64,000 bases of DNA from Solwaraspora sp. WMMD406 (GTDB lineage: Bacteria > Actinomycetota > Actinomycetes > Mycobacteriales > Micromonosporaceae). Below, piece after piece: positions 52,148 to 63,102 of this stretch. The stretch covers positions 5,178,001-5,242,000 of the forward strand of contig NZ_JARUBF010000001.1 of NCBI RefSeq assembly GCF_029626025.1. Direction: 5' to 3'. Each line of letters begins with the position of its first letter. Position 1 is the stretch's first letter. A program made the translations under genes and the position numbers. Below the pieces are notes generated by a model, which was not told the DNA's origin, did no database searches, and worked only from the letters and a program-made list of their open reading frames with translations.

Positions 52148-52927
52148 ATGACGGAGACCTTCTCCACCGACCTGTCCGGATCCCGCCGGACCCGATGGCT
52201 CCGCCGGTTGCTGGCCAGCGGCACGGCGCTGGCCATGACGACCGCCGCCCTGGTCGCCGGGACCACGGCACCGGCGCAGGCGGCAACCGTCGCGGGGATC
52301 GACGTATCCCACTGGCAGGGCACGATCAACTGGGCCAGCGTACGCAACAGTGGGGTCGAGTTCGCCTACATCAAGGCCACCGAGGGCACCAGCTACAGGG
52401 ACCCCCGGTTCAACACCAACTACGTCGGCGCCTACAACGCCGGGGTGATCCGGGGCGCCTACCACTTCGCGCTACCGGACCGCTCCTCCGGCGCTGTCCA
52501 GGCCAACTACCTGGCCAGCAACGGCGGCGCCTGGTCGGCGGACAGCCGTACCCTGCCGGCCGCCCTGGACATCGAGCACAACCCGTACGGGGCGATGTGT
52601 TACGGCAAGAGCCAGTCGGCGATGCGTACCTGGATCAACGACTTCCTGGCCACCTACCGGTCCCGGACCGGCCGGTACGCGGTCATCTACACCACGACGA
52701 GTTGGTGGACCAGCTGCACCGGCAACTGGACCGGGCCGTGGGGCAACCATCCGTTGTGGATCGCCCGCTGGGCGAGCGCTCCGGGGACCCTGCCGGCCGG
52801 CGCGCCGTACTGGTCGTTCTGGCAGTACACGGCCACCGGGCGAGTGTCCGGCGTCTCCGGTGACGTCGACCGTAACCACTGGAACGGAACCCGGGCCCGG
52901 CTGATCGCCCTGGCCAACAACACCTGA
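52148..52927 (+). CDS. secreted GH25 muramidase (lysozyme)
   Basis: This is a 259-residue protein. A long twin-Arg-like N-terminus (RRTRWLRRLLASGTALAMTT) is a signal peptide ending at AQA. The GH25 barrel follows: GIDVSHWQGTINW with the first catalytic Asp, AYIKATEG, and AALDIEHN with the DxE pair, then YWSFWQYTATG. It cleaves beta-1,4 bonds of peptidoglycan outside the cell. GAGGAT precedes the ATG. It probably shares a transcript with the protease and ends in a strong hairpin. Confidence 0.93.
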   Translation: MTETFSTDLSGSRRTRWLRRLLASGTALAMTTAALVAGTTAPAQAATVAGIDVSHWQGTINWASVRNSGVEFAYIKATEGTSYRDPRFNTNYVGAYNAGVIRGAYHFALPDRSSGAVQANYLASNGGAWSADSRTLPAALDIEHNPYGAMCYGKSQSAMRTWINDFLATYRSRTGRYAVIYTTTSWWTSCTGNWTGPWGNHPLWIARWASAPGTLPAGAPYWSFWQYTATGRVSGVSGDVDRNHWNGTRARLIALANNT

Positions 52928-52941
52928 CCCGACCCCCGGTC

Positions 52942-52985
52942 GGCACCGGATCGCACCGGCTGGGCAGCCGGTGCGATCCGGTGCC
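52942..52985 (+). terminator. 20-bp perfect hairpin terminator
   Basis: A perfect 20-bp stem (52942-52961 with 52966-52985) with a GGGC loop begins 15 nt after the muramidase stop. A partial direct copy of the right arm follows at about 52988-53015. It can also serve the convergent LtrA gene. Confidence 0.85.
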
Positions 52986-53021
52986 CACCAGCCCGGTGCG
53001 ATCAGGTGCCCACCAGCCCGG

Positions 53022-54206
53022 TCACAACGGTGGGTCGGGGGGCACCGGATTGCGCCGCCCCCGCATCGACAGGTCGAAGGCGACGATCGCGACCAGCACC
53101 AGATTCGCGCCGCCGGCGACGACCAGCGGAGACGACCGGGCCAGGGCCGGCGTGGCGACCAGCAGCGACGCGACCGCGACCAGCAGCGGCCAGGCGATCC
53201 GGCCGAACACCTCGTATTCGAGCCGGCTGCGGCCGATCAGGAAGATGACCGGGCCGCCGACGATGACCACCACCCAGGCCGGCGTAGTGGTCCCGGTCGG
53301 CTGGTCGATGATCAACTTGGCGCTGGTCGCCGTGGCCACCACGCCGGCGATCATCAACAAATGGGTGTACGGGGCGGTCCGGCTGAACCGACCCGGGGTC
53401 GCGGCCGCCTCGATGGCCCGGGGAAGTTGTGCTCCGGCGCAGTGCACGTAGATCCGGAACAGCAGCGCCGCGCTGAGGAACGCGACCACGAAACCCAGCG
53501 ACCGGGCGGTCGTGATCTCGTCGCGGCTGAACGCCATTCCCGCGACCAGGATGATGTCGCCGAGAGCGATGATGAAGAACTGGTGATAACGCTCGGCCAG
53601 GTGCTCGGCGGTCGGGTTGAACTGCGCCGCCGGGATCCGTCGCCGGCCGGGGAACGGGTAGCCGATCGCGAAGATCAGATAGTCGATGGCGAGGCCGAGC
53701 CCCCAGAGTGCCAGTCGAAGGTGTTCGTCCGCGAGCCCGCCGACGATCCAGGGCACCGCCGAGATGGCGAACCAGGCCCAGATGCGCAGGGCCCGCTGCC
53801 GCGCCTGTCGTTCGTGCAACGCGACGTAGAAAAACAGCCCTCGGCCCAGGTGGATCACCACGTACGTGCCCGCGAACAGCAGCGCCCGGTCACCGAATGC
53901 GTGCGGCAACGACGCCGCCATGAGCAGCGCACCGAACATGATCCCGACAGTGACCACCTGGATGGCCCGGCTGTCCGGGTTGTAGAGGTCGGTGACCAGG
54001 GTGGTGATCACCCACACCCACCAGATCGCCAGCAGCAGGATCCCGGCCTCGGCGGCACCGATCCAGGTGAGCCTGGCGACGAGGGTCTCCGACAGCAGCG
54101 CCAACGCGACGACGAAGACCACGTCGAAGAAGAGTTCCAGGAGGGTGGCCCGGCGTGGCGCCGCAGGGTCACGCAGCAGTTGCGTACCCCTGGCTACGTC
54201 GGTCAT
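53022..54206 (-). CDS. low-temperature-requirement A (LtrA) family membrane protein
   Basis: This is a 394-residue protein with about eleven hydrophobic helices. TLLELFFDVVFVVALALLS near the N-terminus, HLAERYHQFFIIALGDIILV in the middle and the LFRIYVHCAG segment are hallmarks of the LtrA family. Its molecular role is not established; the name comes from Listeria growth at low temperature. The ATG at 54206 begins the conserved part, with no strong ribosome site. It is convergent with the muramidase gene. Confidence 0.85.
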   Translation of the reverse strand: MTDVARGTQLLRDPAAPRRATLLELFFDVVFVVALALLSETLVARLTWIGAAEAGILLLAIWWVWVITTLVTDLYNPDSRAIQVVTVGIMFGALLMAASLPHAFGDRALLFAGTYVVIHLGRGLFFYVALHERQARQRALRIWAWFAISAVPWIVGGLADEHLRLALWGLGLAIDYLIFAIGYPFPGRRRIPAAQFNPTAEHLAERYHQFFIIALGDIILVAGMAFSRDEITTARSLGFVVAFLSAALLFRIYVHCAGAQLPRAIEAAATPGRFSRTAPYTHLLMIAGVVATATSAKLIIDQPTGTTTPAWVVVIVGGPVIFLIGRSRLEYEVFGRIAWPLLVAVASLLVATPALARSSPLVVAGGANLVLVAIVAFDLSMRGRRNPVPPDPPL

Positions 54207-54429
54207 CCGGGTCCGGCGCCGGTCAGGGCGTGCCGTGCACCGGGCACGCCGTATCGGACATCCACCGCCATACACCGCACGTTACGGAGGACGGAGGCGG
54301 CCGGCACCCGATCGACCTGATTTCACCCGCGTCAGAACGCGCTCGGTCCGCGCTGCCGGGCGTCAGGCGCCCACGGCGCTGGTGGTGATCGCCGGCTGCG
54401 AACGATTAGTCGGACCCGGCGAGGAACAG

Positions 54430-54463
54430 CCGGGGCCGGCGAGGAGTTCCTCGCCGGCCCCGG
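54430..54463 (-). terminator. hairpin terminator after cellulase
   Basis: A perfect 16-bp inverted repeat (54430-54445 with 54448-54463) with minimal spacing forms at least a 15-bp stem downstream of the cellulase gene. It directly adjoins an 11-bp tandem repeat. Confidence 0.7.
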
Positions 54464-54529
54464 CCCGGGTACGGCCCGGGTACGGCCCGGGTACGGCCCG
54501 GGTACGGCCCGGGTACGGCCCGGGTACGG
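54464..54529. repeat. 6 x 11-bp tandem repeat
   Basis: Six perfect copies of CCCGGGTACGG lie between the hairpin and the cellulase stop, in the 339-bp spacer between the LtrA and GH9 genes. The unit is not a multiple of three and is not coding. Confidence 0.95.
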
Positions 54530-54545
54530 CCCGGCCGTGGACGAC

Positions 54546-57071
<2,526 letters not shown>

Positions 57072-57170
57072 TCACCTCGTCGTACCCGTGTCGAGAGCGG
57101 GTATCGGGCCGCGATGCCCGTACGGGACGGCGGCCTGGTCAAGGGTCGTTTTCGCAGGCAGAACCACACG

Positions 57171-57184
57171 TGGGAGCGCTCCCA
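57171..57184 (-). promoter_or_regulatory. CebR operator (perfect palindrome)
   Basis: TGGGAGCGCTCCCA matches the 14-bp CebR consensus exactly. It lies 184 bp upstream of the GH9 start. CebR binding would repress the cellulase until cello-oligosaccharides appear. A cebR-like gene lies 2.5 kb away in the window. Confidence 0.85.
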
Positions 57185-57280
57185 TCGATAGGGAGCGATC
57201 ACCCCGTACCGATGATTTAACCGCCTCGTTTCGACTTTGTGAAGAGCTACCGAGCCAGTGGTTACGCCGCGCACGAAAGA

Positions 57281-57322
57281 GGCGGGGTCTCCTCCTGCCG
57301 TCCTACAGGAGGAGACCCCGCC
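57281..57322 (-). terminator. 17-bp perfect hairpin terminator
   Basis: A perfect 17-bp stem (57281-57297 with 57306-57322) with an 8-nt loop lies 67 nt beyond the stop of the ACT-GNAT gene. The rest of the 402-bp spacer 56988-57389 holds only the CebR site and the cellulase leader. Confidence 0.85.
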
Positions 57323-57389
57323 ATGCCACCAGGATCCAGCCGTCCGGCGCACCAGCCCCGCACCAGGACCGGGCCGCCAGGGCAACCGA

Positions 57390-58463
57390 CTAGGTCGTGG
57401 TGGCGGGAGTCGGTGCCGCGACGTCGATCGGCCGATCGACCAACGGCACCGTGACGCTCATCAATTCTCCATCACGGTCCACCGAACCCGGACGGCGCAG
57501 CCGGGCCAACGTCCGCAGGATGCCGAGATCATCGGCGGCGACGTGCGCGACCAGCGCCACCTGACCGGACCGGCCAGCGTGCGCGGCCAGCCGCCGCAGC
57601 AGAGCCGTACCGACGCCTCGACGCCGCCAGACGTCTTCGACCAGCAGCGCCACCTCACCGACGGCGCCTTCGACCACCAACTGTCCGACGCCGACGATCC
57701 GGTCACCGTCGCCGGTGCCGCCGGACTCCACCGCGACGAGCAGCAACCCACGCGGCTGGTGCACCAACCGCCGCAGCCGGACCATCGTCGCCGGCACGGA
57801 CCTGCCGAACGCTCCCACGGTGCCTTCCGGTGCGGAGCAGCGGTCGAGCATGGCACGCAGCGCGCCGAGGTCGTCCGCGCCGGCCGGCCGGAGCACCAAC
57901 TCGGCGCCGTCGGCGAGCAGCAGCGTCGCGTGGTCACCCGAACGACGGCTGACGGCGGTGGCCAGCTCGACGAGCGCCTGCGCCCGGGCGAACTCGGCGG
58001 GCGTGAAACTCGGCTCCCGCCGGACGACGTCATAGCAACCGCCAGCGGGATCCGGCAGGCGCATGGTGTCGGCGGCCCGCCCGGCGGTCGCCGTGGTGGG
58101 TGCCGGACGCCACGTCACCGAGCTGGCACCGAGCATCGTACGTAGGACGTCACCGAGCGCCTCCGGGTCGCGGACCAGCCGGTTGGCCAGCGCCAGCGCC
58201 CGGGTCGGCTGATCCGCCAGACCTCGGGCCTCGGCCCGAGAAACCCACGAATCCCGGCCCCGGCCGCGCTCCACGGCGGCGATCAGGTCGGCTTCGGTCA
58301 TCGATTCCGGCGCGTCGACCAGGAAGTCGTCCACCGCGCCAGCCTCGGTGGTGTGTACCTGTACAGCGAGGATGTTGACCGCACGCAGTGCGAGGCTCGC
58401 GGTCAACACGGCCAGGTAGCCCGGCCGGTCGTCCACCGTTGCCCTGATCCGCCACAGCGCCAT
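57390..58463 (-). CDS. ACT domain + GNAT acetyltransferase fusion
   Basis: This is a 357-residue protein. Residues 1-80 form an ACT-like ligand domain (WRIRATVDDRPGYLAVLTASL and LAVQVHTTEAGAVDDF). A middle region follows, then a C-terminal GNAT fold (about 195-340; LRPAGADDLGALRAML and VEDVWRRRGVGTALLRRLAA with the acetyl-CoA loop). Such fusions may be amino-acid-regulated protein acetyltransferases. GAGGAG precedes the ATG. A second ACT protein lies 120 bp upstream in the same direction. The target is unknown. Confidence 0.8.
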   Translation of the reverse strand: MALWRIRATVDDRPGYLAVLTASLALRAVNILAVQVHTTEAGAVDDFLVDAPESMTEADLIAAVERGRGRDSWVSRAEARGLADQPTRALALANRLVRDPEALGDVLRTMLGASSVTWRPAPTTATAGRAADTMRLPDPAGGCYDVVRREPSFTPAEFARAQALVELATAVSRRSGDHATLLLADGAELVLRPAGADDLGALRAMLDRCSAPEGTVGAFGRSVPATMVRLRRLVHQPRGLLLVAVESGGTGDGDRIVGVGQLVVEGAVGEVALLVEDVWRRRGVGTALLRRLAAHAGRSGQVALVAHVAADDLGILRTLARLRRPGSVDRDGELMSVTVPLVDRPIDVAAPTPATTT

Positions 58464-58583
58464 CGGCTGCTCCTCTCCCCCATCGGCTCGGTGCCCGCTT
58501 CGTCAGCGCCACGCCGCGCCCAGATCCCAGCTTGCCGGCCCGCTGTTTCCCTCAGATTGCCCGGCGGTGACTTCTGGCTCGGC

Positions 58584-59438
58584 TCACTGCCGCAGCGGCA
58601 CCGGATCGGCCGTGACCAGATCGAGCCGGTCACCCAGGATCACGGTCGCCGCCCGAACGAGCTGGGCGATCCGGTCCACCTCGGTGACGTGGAACGCCGC
58701 CGCCGGCACACCGTCGCCGCCGTCGGACCGGGCCACCATCAGCACCAGGCCGGCGCGGCCGAAGGGCACCGAGGCATACCGGACACCGTCCGGTCCGTCC
58801 ATCGGACGGGCCCGCAACGGAGTGACCTCGGGCAGCCGCAGCGGCACTGGAGCCCGCCAGCTGGCATAGGCGACCGCTGGCTCGCCGCCGGTCGGCGCAT
58901 CGTCGATCGGTAGCACCAAGGCACCGAGAAAGGCATCACCGACCGGCCCGGGATCGTCGAAGCGGAGCTCGGCACCGGCCGCTGGATGCTCCCCACCGAC
59001 CACACCGGTCGCGGTCGGGGCACCGGCCGGCGACCGGGAACCGCTCCGGATCGCCCAGTCCGCCGGTACCACCGCGGCGGCGGCCCAGTCCGCCGCGAGC
59101 AGTCCGGGTACGGCGTCGACCAGGGTGGCCAGTCCGTCGATCGGGTTGGCCGCCACCTGGGCGAGCAGTTCGGCGTCCTGGCCACCGGTGACCGGCGTGC
59201 CGATCGCCCGCCAGACCCCGTCCACCTGCACGCCCGGAATCGCGGCCAGGCCGGCGAGCAGCCGGTCCACCCGGGCGGCTCCCGGCCAGACGACGGTGAA
59301 GTCGTCAACGGCGCGCCCGCCCAGACGTTCCAATACCGTCACCTGGACGATGTCCGCGCCCGCCACGCCCAACGTACGGGCGATCTGGCCGAGTGCACCG
59401 GGCCGGTCCGGCAGGGTCACGCGAACCCTCAGCAACAT
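58584..59438 (-). CDS. ACT-domain protein of unknown function
   Basis: This is a 284-residue protein. The N-terminal ACT domain (LLRVRVTLPDRPGALGQIAR and ADIVQVTVLERLGGRAVDDF) binds amino acids in relatives, and a second half (about 150-275) has weak GAF-like character ending VDRIAQLVRAATVILGDRL. GGGAGG lies 6 nt before the ATG at 59438. Its N-terminus is similar to that of the downstream ACT-GNAT protein, so the two may form one sensing unit. No enzymatic motif was found. Confidence 0.75.
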   Translation of the reverse strand: MLLRVRVTLPDRPGALGQIARTLGVAGADIVQVTVLERLGGRAVDDFTVVWPGAARVDRLLAGLAAIPGVQVDGVWRAIGTPVTGGQDAELLAQVAANPIDGLATLVDAVPGLLAADWAAAAVVPADWAIRSGSRSPAGAPTATGVVGGEHPAAGAELRFDDPGPVGDAFLGALVLPIDDAPTGGEPAVAYASWRAPVPLRLPEVTPLRARPMDGPDGVRYASVPFGRAGLVLMVARSDGGDGVPAAAFHVTEVDRIAQLVRAATVILGDRLDLVTADPVPLRQ

Positions 59439-59646
59439 GTCAGTCCTCCCGTCGCGCAGGCCGGCCCTCCCCCGGTCGTCAATCAGCCTGCCCGATGACC
59501 ATTTCATCCCTGTTGCAATGCCATGACCCGGCAGGAAACCCCCTCTGGAACAAGGTCACACGAGGGCCGCTATCACCCGTTCGGATGATCTTCGAGATCC
59601 ACGTTCTGCGGCCGGGCCGGCCACCCGCGCCGGCCACCCGAACCGG

Positions 59647-60693
59647 TCACGCCGACGCGCGCGGCACCATGTGCGTTTGCAGCAGGACATAGGGCACCGG
59701 GAGTTCGTCGCGGCGAATTCGCGACAACAGCAGCCGGGCCATCTGCCGGCCCATCTCCTCCACCGGCTGGTAGACGGTGGTCAGCGGCGGATCCGACTGG
59801 CGGGCGATCGGCGCGTCCTCGAACCCGACCACCGCCACGTCGTCGGGGACTCGACGGCCCGCCTCCCGCAGTGCCCGTAACGCCCCGCAGGCCATCAGGT
59901 CGGAGGCGACGAAAACCGCGTCCAGGTCCGGGTTGTACTCCAGGAGCCGGCGCATCGCGGCGGTGCCGCTGCCCTCACTGAAGTCGCCGTACGCGATCAG
60001 GCTCGCGGTGGCCGGTTGACCGTTGTACCGGATCGCCTCGTGGTAGCCGGTCAACCGGGCCACCCCGACGCCCATGTCCTGCGGCCCGGCGATGGTCGCC
60101 ACCCGACGACGGCCCCGGGCGAGCAGGTACTCCACCGCGAGTCGCGCGCCCCCGGCGTTGTCCACGTCGACGAAGTATGCCGGGCGGGCGTCCGGATGCA
60201 GCATCCGCGCCGGCCGCCCGCCGAGCACACTGGGCAGTCCACGCTGTTCGAGCAGGGTCGGCAACGGATCGGAGTCGTGCAGCGACAGCAGCAGGACCCC
60301 GTCCACGTGCTGATTGGTCAGGTGATGCTCGACCCGCTCCCGTTCGGCCGGCGACTGGGCCATCGCCAGCCAGAGCTGCATCGTAGTGTCGAGCAGACCG
60401 GAGCTGATCCCCCGGACGATCCCGGCGAAGAACGGCTCACCGAACACCCGTTCCTCGGACTCGGACACCACCAGCGCCACCGAGTCGGTCCGCTGGGTCA
60501 CCAGCGCCCGGGCGGCCCGGTTCGGCACGTACCCCAACTCGGCGATCGCCTGCTGGACCGCGGCTCGCGCCTCCGGACTGACCTGGGGCGAACCGTTGAC
60601 GACGCGGGACACCGTACCCCGTCCCACCCCCGCCCGCGCGGCGACCGCGTCGAGGGTGGGCCGCCCGAGTGACCGGGTGCGCTGGGTTGTCAT
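59647..60693 (-). CDS. cebR: LacI-family repressor CebR
   Basis: This is a 348-residue repressor. The HTH and hinge are PTLDAVAARAGVGRGTVSRVVNGS and YVPNRAARAL, and a periplasmic-binding-protein-like sensor follows. It adjoins bglC and cebGF, and the CebR palindrome upstream of the cellulase fits its expected site; the known inducer is cellobiose or cello-oligosaccharide. GGAGGAA precedes the ATG. It is downstream of bglC in the same direction with an 85-bp gap, so it may be read with the operon or alone. Confidence 0.9.
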   Translation of the reverse strand: MTTQRTRSLGRPTLDAVAARAGVGRGTVSRVVNGSPQVSPEARAAVQQAIAELGYVPNRAARALVTQRTDSVALVVSESEERVFGEPFFAGIVRGISSGLLDTTMQLWLAMAQSPAERERVEHHLTNQHVDGVLLLSLHDSDPLPTLLEQRGLPSVLGGRPARMLHPDARPAYFVDVDNAGGARLAVEYLLARGRRRVATIAGPQDMGVGVARLTGYHEAIRYNGQPATASLIAYGDFSEGSGTAAMRRLLEYNPDLDAVFVASDLMACGALRALREAGRRVPDDVAVVGFEDAPIARQSDPPLTTVYQPVEEMGRQMARLLLSRIRRDELPVPYVLLQTHMVPRASA

Positions 60694-60778
60694 CGTGTGT
60701 TCCTCCGACCCTGGACCGGCCGCGCCGGCCCCCTCGCGGGGACCGGCACCGCCGCCCGTTATTGCTGGCTGACCACGC

Positions 60779-62200
60779 CTATTGTGCGGCCAGACCGTTA
60801 CGTCGGATCACATCGGCGTACCACCTGGCGCTCGACTTGGGGATCCGAAGCTGGCTGTCGTAGTCGACGTGGATCATGCCGAAGCGCTTCGAATAGCCCC
60901 AGGCCCATTCGAAATTATCCATCAAAGACCACGCGAAGTAGCCCCGCACCGGCACTCCGGCCGAGATCGCTTCGTGACAGGCCCGCAGATGCGCGTCGAA
61001 ATACGCCAGCCTGTCCGGATCATCAACTTTGTCGTTGGTCACCTCGTCGACGTAGGCCGACCCGTTCTCGGTGATGTAGATCGGCACCTCGGGGTACTCG
61101 TCGTGCACCCGCCGCAGGACCTCGACCAGTCCCGGCGCGTCGACCTCCCAGCCCATGTCGGTGACCGGCAGCCCACGGGCCACGAACCGGACCTGTTCGC
61201 TGCCCGGCCAGTTGGACGGCTCGTCCCCGTCCGGCGATCCGGTTGGCGCGGCGACCACGTGCCGGGTGTAGTAGTTGATCCCGAGCACGTCGAGCGGGGT
61301 GGCGATGACGTCGAGATCCCCGTCGCGGACGTGCGCCAGATCGGTCACCGGACGCAGGTCCTCCACCACGTCCTGCGGGTACCGCCCGTGCAGGATCGGG
61401 TCGAGGAAGATCCGGTTGGCCAGGCCGTCGATCCGGCGGGCGGCATCCCGATCGGCGTCGGAGTCCGTCTGCGGCGACACCGCGTACAGATTCAGGGTGA
61501 CGCCGAAGTCGTGGTCCGGCCGCGCCGCTCGCATCGCCTGCACGGCGAGGCCGTGGCCGAGCATCAGGTGGTGCGCGGCGCGGACCGAGTCGCCACCGTC
61601 GGTACGCCCCGGGGCGTGCACCCCGGAGCCGTACCCGAGGAACGCCGAGCACCAGGGCTCGTTCAACGTGGTCCAGTACCGCACCCGGTCGCCCAGCGCG
61701 CCGTGCACCAGTTCGGCGTAGTCGGCGAACCGGGCCGCCGTGTCCCGCTCGGGCCAGCCACCCGCGTCCTCCAACGGCTGCGGCAGATCCCAGTGGTAGA
61801 GGGTAAGCCACGGCTCGATGTCGTGCTGCAACAACTCGTCCACGAGCCGGCGGTAGAAGTCGAGCCCGGCCTGGTTGGCCGCCCCGCTGCCACCGGGCTG
61901 GACCCGCGGCCAGGACACCGAGAACCGGTAGGACTTGAGCCCGAGCTCGGCCATCAGCCCGACGTCGTCGCGGTACCGGTGGTAATGGTCGCAGGCCACG
62001 TCACCGCTGTCGCCGCCGAGCACCTTCCCCGGGGTGTGACTGAAGGTGTCCCAGATCGATGGTGTCCGGCCGTCGACGCTCGCGGCCCCCTCGATCTGGT
62101 AAGCCGCAGTGGCGGCACCCCAGAGGAATCCGGGTGGGAAGAAAAGCTGCCCGGAACCCTCCCCGAGCTCAGCTGCCTGCGGACTCGTTGCTTTTGTCAC
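60779..62200 (-). CDS. bglC: GH1 beta-glucosidase
   Basis: This is a 473-residue intracellular beta-glucosidase. [19 protein letters not shown] opens the barrel; TTLNEPW has the acid/base Glu181 and YITENGSAY the nucleophile Glu378. It splits imported cellobiose or cello-oligosaccharides to glucose. No signal peptide is present. The GTG start overlaps the cebG stop (GTGA), making it the fourth gene of a cebEFG-bglC layout, with cebE expected outside the window. Confidence 0.95.
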   Translation of the reverse strand: MTKATSPQAAELGEGSGQLFFPPGFLWGAATAAYQIEGAASVDGRTPSIWDTFSHTPGKVLGGDSGDVACDHYHRYRDDVGLMAELGLKSYRFSVSWPRVQPGGSGAANQAGLDFYRRLVDELLQHDIEPWLTLYHWDLPQPLEDAGGWPERDTAARFADYAELVHGALGDRVRYWTTLNEPWCSAFLGYGSGVHAPGRTDGGDSVRAAHHLMLGHGLAVQAMRAARPDHDFGVTLNLYAVSPQTDSDADRDAARRIDGLANRIFLDPILHGRYPQDVVEDLRPVTDLAHVRDGDLDVIATPLDVLGINYYTRHVVAAPTGSPDGDEPSNWPGSEQVRFVARGLPVTDMGWEVDAPGLVEVLRRVHDEYPEVPIYITENGSAYVDEVTNDKVDDPDRLAYFDAHLRACHEAISAGVPVRGYFAWSLMDNFEWAWGYSKRFGMIHVDYDSQLRIPKSSARWYADVIRRNGLAAQ

Positions 62201-63096
62201 GACTTGACGGCACCTTCCATGATGCCACCGATGATCTGGCGGCCAAAGATGATGAAGACGACGAACAGCGGAAGCGTGGCGATCAGCGTTCCCGCGAAAA
62301 TCTGGGAGTTGTCGGCGAAGTACGCCGAGTTCAGACTGCGCAGGGAGATCTGCACGGTCGGGTTGGTCGGATCAGCGAGCACGACGAACGGCCAGAAGAA
62401 CTGGTTCCACTGCTCCATGAAGGTCAGCAGACCGAGCACGGCCGCCGCCGGCCGCAGCGCCGGAGCGACCACGTGCCAGAAGATGCGCCAGGTCGAACAG
62501 CCGTCCACCCGGGCCGCTTCGATCAGCTCGTTCGGCACCGCCTGTTCGGCGTACTGCCGCATCATGAAGATCCCGAAACCGCCGATGAGGAACGGCACGA
62601 TGACCGATGGCATCCGGTTGAGCCAGCCGAGCTCGGACATCAGGATGTACAGCGGGAGCACGCCGAGCTGGATCGGGATCATCATCGACGCGAGCACGAT
62701 CAGCAGCATGGCGTTCTTGCCCCGGAACCGCAGCTTGGCGAAGGCGAAGCCGGCGAGCGAGCCGAAGAAGACCGTGGCGATGGTGATCGTGCCCGACACC
62801 AGGACCGAGTTCATCAGCCCCTTGAGGATGTTGGCGTCCTGGTTGGCCAGCACCCGGCCGATGTTCTCACCGAGGTTGCCGCCGGGCAGGAACGGCGGCG
62901 GCCAGGCGTTGGCCGCGTCGTTGGTCCGCGAGGCGATGACGATCATCCAGTAGAACGGGAAGAGCGACAGGATCACGCCCATGACGAGCCCGATCCAGGT
63001 CAGCGGGCTGGCCTTGAACAGCCGCTCCGAGGTCGACGACGGGCCCTTGCCACGGCGGGGTTTGCGCGACACGGGTTGCAGGGTTGCGGTGGTCAT
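62197..63096 (-). CDS. cebG: cello-oligosaccharide ABC permease CebG
   Basis: This is a 299-residue inner-membrane permease with six helices. The ATPase-docking EAA loop is [20 protein letters not shown], and the MalG-type C-terminus ([17 protein letters not shown]) places it second in the permease pair. With CebF, a CebE lipoprotein and the shared ATPase MsiK it imports cello-oligosaccharides. ATG start, 6 nt after the cebF stop. Confidence 0.92.
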   Translation of the reverse strand: MTTATLQPVSRKPRRGKGPSSTSERLFKASPLTWIGLVMGVILSLFPFYWMIVIASRTNDAANAWPPPFLPGGNLGENIGRVLANQDANILKGLMNSVLVSGTITIATVFFGSLAGFAFAKLRFRGKNAMLLIVLASMMIPIQLGVLPLYILMSELGWLNRMPSVIVPFLIGGFGIFMMRQYAEQAVPNELIEAARVDGCSTWRIFWHVVAPALRPAAAVLGLLTFMEQWNQFFWPFVVLADPTNPTVQISLRSLNSAYFADNSQIFAGTLIATLPLFVVFIIFGRQIIGGIMEGAVKS

Positions 63097-63102
63097 CGTG
63101 CC

